Below are positions 59,258 through 64,000 of a stretch of 64,000 nucleotides of DNA, one piece after another (within the stretch, counting starts at the first letter, position 1; each line of letters opens with the position of its first letter). Source of the stretch: Malachius bipustulatus (taxonomy: Eukaryota > Arthropoda > Insecta > Coleoptera > Melyridae); the NCBI GenBank assembly GCA_910589415.1, contig OU342630.1, forward strand, positions 69,064,186 to 69,128,185. Direction: 5' to 3'. Below the pieces are notes generated by a model. The model did not search any database and was not told where the DNA came from. It worked only from the letters and a program-made list of their open reading frames with translations. A program made the translations under genes and the position numbers.

Positions 59258-60660
59258 CTGAAGAAGAAACGGAACTAAAATTTTTCATCGTGGATTTTTT
59301 TTCACCCTCTTTTCTTCTTGATGTCACTGTCAAATGGTGCTCCGAACTTTAGATAAGTAATCAACTTGGTTAACTCAAGATTGTTTGAATCTTAGTAAGC
59401 ATCTAATCCACTAATTCATATTTTTTTTCTTATTCTCACAAATAAAGTCAGTCTTTAAAAATAGACGCAATGAAAATCCAAAGTTAATCTTCAAGTTAAT
59501 CCCTCCTTGTCTCTCCAAACTTGGAGGAATGCTTTCATGGTGTGGAGCACAGAAACAAAAGTCAACCTGGGAGAGTCTTAATGTCATTCAAAACAAGCGA
59601 TTCCGGTTGAATGAAGGAACCATCATCTCTTCTATGTCTCCCTTCTGCTTCTCAAGGTTCACATGCATTCACATGCACATCACCTAGCCTGTTTTAGAGC
59701 TCTTAAATTTACATCTAATGTGATATTTTATAAAATGAAAAAATTATGCTGAAAAATATATTTGCATCACATCCAGACACTACTCCCGTTTAGTTTAATA
59801 TTTTTAAGGAAATTCACCTTTTTTTATTACGGGAGATTAAAAAGGGTTTCCCAATGTAGGATTTTTATTACGAATGTGGGAAGAATTGCTCTCGTGGGAT
59901 GGTACAAATATTTTATTGGACATAGAAGTTCTAATTTATGGTTTTATAATTCCCTTTAAATAAGAACTTTGTGACTTATTGAAACTGAAATATTTCTTGA
60001 CTGGATGACTGGATGAAGTTTTAAATTTATTATAATCCATAGGATACATGATCTTCATCTACTGAATAAAATATTATCTCCAGAATCCACTTTGGTCAAT
60101 TAATTCATTAATTGCGTTTCACAGTTTGTCAAATATGTTTCTTATTTTTCAAATTAGTGATAAATGGCAAATAATTTGACAAATTAATTGTGAAAACAAT
60201 TGAGAAAAGCGGAAAAGCAATAATAATAGAAGAGCACTGTAAAAACTTAAAACCCCAGGCTTAAATAAAAAATGAGAAATTTTCATATATTATTACCTAT
60301 GTATTTATCCAATTATTTGGCAATTGAATAAATCAGAGAATAAAGTTTCTGAACTGAATCATTATAATTGATTATGAATAATATCAGTAGTAATACCTAA
60401 TTATTCATATGAATCAATACCTATGAAACGACTTCAATATATCAAGGTTAGAACCACACCCTGAAAATGTTGATGTTCTTTAAAAGAAATTACTTATTTT
60501 TTTAATTTAAATTTAAAATAAGTATAGCCTATAATGACAGACTTGCAGAAAAGTTGATTGTTATCAATCACCATTTGTATTAAATACATGCTAATGACGT
60601 TCCGTTAAAATAAAGACAACTCAGTAGATGTATTTTACCTATTCCACATTTTCTGTTTAA
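59258..60660 (-). other. roq: Roquin intron, proximal part
   Basis: AT-rich DNA upstream of the first roquin exon in the window. No further roquin exon could be read here on the minus strand. Confidence 0.6.
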
Positions 60661-60840
60661 TACGAGTTGTGTTCACAAAATAACGGGAATTTTTAAATTC
60701 CGTGGGTTTCGATTGTCAATTTTTTTTGACCCTTAAGTATGATAAAATTTTCAGCTTTATTCATTGTTTACTTATTCTGTGGCAGCAGCTAAAGTTAGAC
60801 GTGTTTTTATGAGCCCTACAATTTTTGTTTATTAAAAGAA

Positions 60841-63160
60841 ATGGAACAAAGATTTGGTACCAAATTTAGCGTAAAAAATTAAATGAAGTGTAACAAAGTG
60901 TGTGAAATGTTAACAAAGACCTATGGTGAGTCTTCTATGAGCAAAACAAGAGTTTACAGGTGGTATAAGCATTTCCAAGATGACTGTTAAGATGTTGAAG
61001 ACGACGAACGTCCCGAACGCCCCAGCACATCAAAAACCAATGAAAACATGGAAAAAGTGATGGTTATGAACGATCGCCGAATCACAACCAGAGAAGTCAC
61101 TGATGATTGGCTTATGCCATGAAATTTTTTTCGAATGTTTTGGATATGAAACACATGGCAGCAAAATTAGTTCCGAAATTTTAACAAAAACAGCAAACTC
61201 ACACTTCGTTGCTTGAGCTTGTTCGTGAATTTTTTGCCCAACCCAAAACAGTACTGTAACGATGCCCCAGTCTCCATATTCACCAGACATGGCTCCATAT
61301 GACTTTTTCCTATTTCCAAAAATAAAGAGAGCCTTATTATTATTATTATTATTATTATTCTAGGGTAGGTTCAAAGCCCTTGTACTGAAGCTTGCGCTTA
61401 TTGTACCCCTTTGGATAATTAGTTCATCAGTCCCGTCTCCCGAAAGTATTTCAGAACGAGTCCAATGGGTGCTTGTTCTATTTCTTTTGGTTCCGCCAAT
61501 TCAGTCCCAAATATTAGAAGTCTAGTTCCCTCTAGTGCCGAGCACTCACAGATCAGGTGGTATGGGGTTTCCTCCCCCTCCCCGCATCTCCTGCAATCTG
61601 GGTTATTTTTCACCCCTATTATTGAGAGGTGTTTCATTAGCGGGCAGTGTCCTGTTAGAAGTCCAATTGCCCATCTCAGCTGGTGTTTACTCAGCTTTTT
61701 CAATTCATTAGCTTTATTCTCTGATAAATATCTTCGAATGTCTCAGTCCATCTACTTCATTCCAATGGGAGATATGTTTTTTCTTCAGGAGGTCTTTTAT
61801 TTCCCTTCTGACTTCGCTGTAGGCTATGCAGCAAGTTGGTTCTGGCCCAACTAAGGGTAGTTTGGATCCCTTTTTTGCAAGAAGATCCGCTTTTTTGTTA
61901 CCTTTGTTGTTCTGGTGTCCTTTTGTCCACCTCAGGTTTATTTTGTTGTTTTTCTCTGCCAGCTTTGCTAGAGAGTTAATACAGCTCTTCACTGTATTTG
62001 ATTGGATCGTCACTGAGTCCAGTGCTCTTAGAGCTGCCTGGCTGTCAGTAACGATTTCGATGTTCATATTTTCAAATGAACCGGCTATCATAAATGTTCC
62101 ACGCAGGCGTGGATTGCTAATATTTCTGTCTGTAGCACTGTTGCTAGCCCGCCGAGGTTTATACTAAATGTATTTCCCTCGCCTCTCCCAGCAACTCCTG
62201 CTCCAGCACTAATCTTTGTCTTGGATCCATCCGTGTACCAGGTGCATGGGTTGTTTTTTGTTTTGATTTCATATCCTTTTGTTCCCTTTGCTGGTATTAC
62301 TACCTGGTAAGGTTTACAAAAGTTTATGCTCTTACTCGTTCTATCTGGTCGCATGTTTAAAATGTGATTGGTTTCCAGATGTTTGAATATTTCTGTATGG
62401 TATTCTTTCATTATATTGAAGGTCCCATGCAGTATTGTTTTAACTCTGTATGCTGCCGCTAGTGTCTCCGTTTCAACCACCAAGTGGAGTGGCGGGAGCC
62501 CTAGGAGCATCTCCATGGCCGCTGTTGGTGTTGTTCTCATCGCTCCTGTTATTGTCAGTAACGCGAGTCTCTGTAACTTATTTAGCTTAGTAATGTGCTC
62601 CTTTTTTCTGGATTTATGCCACCATAATAAGGAGCCATATGTAATCGTGGGTACTATCACCTTAGTGTACATCCAGTGTGCCCAGTCCCCACGTTCTACC
62701 TATCATTCCTCTACTGGCCCATAAGGCTCTGGTTGCCTTTTTGGTTGTTCTTTCTATGTGTGCTCCGAAGTTAAGTTTGTTATCCAGGGTAATGCCCAGA
62801 TACTTAACCTCCGTGCTTAATGGGATTTCTTGTCCTCCAAGTCTTAGTCTCTTCAGATTTTGAAGATTTCTTTTATTCGTGAAGGCAATTATTGTAGTCT
62901 TGTCAGGATTAACTGACAGTCCTTCTGCTAGGCACCATTTTTCTACTATTCTGAGAGCTTGCTGCATGAGATTTTAGGAGAGCCTTAGAGGGCCGTCGTT
63001 TTACAGGCATAGATGACATTAAAAGTGCATAGCTGAAAGAACTAAAGGCTATCCCAAAGATTCAGTTTGAGAAGTGTTTCGAGGATTGGAAGAATCGCTA
63101 GCAGAAGTGCATAATATCTAATGGGGACTACTTTGAAGGTGACAACATTAATGTAGACAA
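60841..63160 (+). pseudogene. Mariner transposase pseudogene, interrupted
   Basis: From ATG at 60841 the frame begins MEQRFGTKFSVKN and hits a stop at once. Later pieces read as transposase: KTYGESSMSKTRVYRWYKHF, DERPERPSTS and YSPDMAPYDFFLFPKIKRA. After the LINE come LEGRRFTGIDDIKSA and LKELKAIPKIQFEKCFEDWK and, in another frame, the usual C-terminal ISNGDYFEG. The centre, with the second catalytic Asp, is deleted. Stops and frame changes are frequent, so it is dead. Confidence 0.88.
61337..62977 (-). mobile_element. 5'-truncated non-LTR retrotransposon with RNase H
   Basis: A 1641-bp insertion flanked by the exact 10-bp copy GAGAGCCTTA (61327-61336, 62978-62987). On the minus strand the remains start in the RT thumb (LSVNPDKTTIIAFTNKRNL, VKYLGITLD) and pass an RNase H domain (WYTDGSK, EIVTDSQAALRAL, KGHQNNKGNKKADLLAKKGS). 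They end with a C-terminal Cys/His block, CRRCGEGEETPYHLICEC. The RT YADD box and everything upstream are missing. The 3' tail is a TAA-type array (TTA on the plus strand, 61334-61359). RNase H plus a TAA tail points to the I superfamily. Frameshifts near 62670 and 62090 and a stop near 61714 show it is dead. Confidence 0.9.
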
Positions 63161-63402
63161 ATAAATGAAATATATTAAAAAAAAAAAATGAAAATTTCAG
63201 TTATTTTTTGAACGCAAATGGAGTTTAGGCCGCGTATGTCCCAGTACGTCTACACCATACCAAACACAACTCGAGTATTCCTATTTGTACCTATCTATCT
63301 CGAAACTATGACATATATTTAATCGGATAATATAATAATTATTGTGTATGATGTATGTTAGCATATAAGAGCATTCAAAAAACAAAGTCTGGACTAGGTA
63401 CT

Positions 63403-63880
63403 GCACCTTTTCCAGTTTTAATTCAGAAAGTATAACTTGCAGTTCAGATTAGTCATTGTAATTCAGAAAATGTGCATTGGAATTCAGATTAGGCAAGTAT
63501 AATACAGAAAGATCAATGTAATTCAAAATGTACAACACACACTTGAGTTTAGTTAGTCTTAATTCATAGTGTAAAATGTAATTCAGAATTGATTAGGAAC
63601 TGAATTCTGAATTACAACTGGAAAAGGTGTAGATAAAATAATTCGAGAGACCTATCTATGAATTAGATTGATTTCTATCAAATCTGATCATGAATGAACA
63701 ATCAATTAGTTAATTGTAATTCAGAAAGTATAACATAATGTAGGTAATTGAGACTAGTCAGTTGGAATTTCTAAACGTAACTTGTAATTCAGACCGATTA
63801 GTCTCAATTAATTACAATATGTTACAACTTTTGAATTACATTTGACTACAGAATTACCTTTAAAGCTCTCTGAATTACAA
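63403..63880. repeat. TAATTCAGA-motif repeat with inverted ends
   Basis: CACCTTTTCCAGTTTTAATTCAG at 63405 recurs inverted at about 63607-63630, bounding a 230-bp unit. Within and after it a short word, GTAATTCAGA or its inverse, occurs about 13 times at irregular 20-60 bp spacing on both strands, to about 63875. Origin unknown. Confidence 0.7.
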
Positions 63881-64000
63881 TAATTGCCAGAGTATACAAG
63901 GATTTTAAATTAACAATATCTATAACTATTATTTAAATTATTTAAAACCATTTAAATAATTAAATTCTTGATTAACTTCTTTACTAATAATAGACGAAAA

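Larger units (their letters stand above)
60669..63217 (+). mobile_element. Second dead mariner, split by a LINE
   Basis: Ends share TGTTCACAAAATAACGGGAA (left) and, inverted, GCGTTCAAAAAATAACTGAA (right), about 26 bp of imperfect TIR; exact termini are uncertain. Apart from the 1.65-kb LINE insertion and its target copy the element is about 900 bp. It belongs to a different mariner lineage from the one at 11 kb. Confidence 0.75.

Noticed and set aside
1..64000. CRISPR arrays, operons, ribosome-binding sites or prophage
   Set aside because: The window is eukaryotic. Regular repeats here are satellites or inverted repeats, not spacer arrays.

Overview
The window is nuclear DNA from an animal, almost certainly an insect. 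It is AT-rich, genes are split by GT-AG introns, and long gene-poor stretches are full of transposon remains. Recognisable genes are metazoan: a rhodopsin-type receptor, a UXT prefoldin and Roquin. The repeats (mariner, mag-like LTR element, 5S-headed SINE, TA-flanked foldbacks ending CAGGGTG...) suit an insect. I cannot fix the order from sequence alone; a beetle or a hemipteran is a guess.

Layout: 0.5-5.3 kb is a complete, apparently very young Ty3/gypsy-type LTR retrotransposon with identical LTRs and an unbroken Gag-Pol frame. 5.8-12.4 kb is old repeat debris plus a decayed mariner (11,051-12,394) that was itself hit by a SINE with a 5S-rRNA-like head. 14.9-18.9 kb is a four-exon plus-strand class A GPCR gene with a CTCF-type motif and a CRE palindrome upstream. 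19-27.8 kb holds no gene I can support. 28.1-45 kb is a cluster of foldback and miniature inverted-repeat elements, most flanked by TA; the single-exon UXT gene (36,653-37,093, minus) sits inside it. 45.5-49.0 kb is one 1161-codon frame encoding an ankyrin-repeat protein with TPR-like C-terminal helices and no family I recognise. 49.1-50.3 kb has two more MITEs. 56.3-59.3 kb carries the last eight coding exons of roquin on the minus strand; its RING-encoding 5' exons must lie to the right of the window. The roquin intron running off the right edge contains a second dead mariner split by a 5'-truncated LINE.

The host genes show no operon-like or pathway relation to each other. The main story is nested mobile-element history: mariner then SINE, mariner then LINE, a Harbinger-like MITE in the loop of a 2.7-kb foldback, a MITE filling most of a small roquin intron, and a pogo-like MITE whose empty site is preserved in a neighbouring duplicate. 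All coding calls were made by reading frames, splice sites and family motifs by eye; no database search was run.
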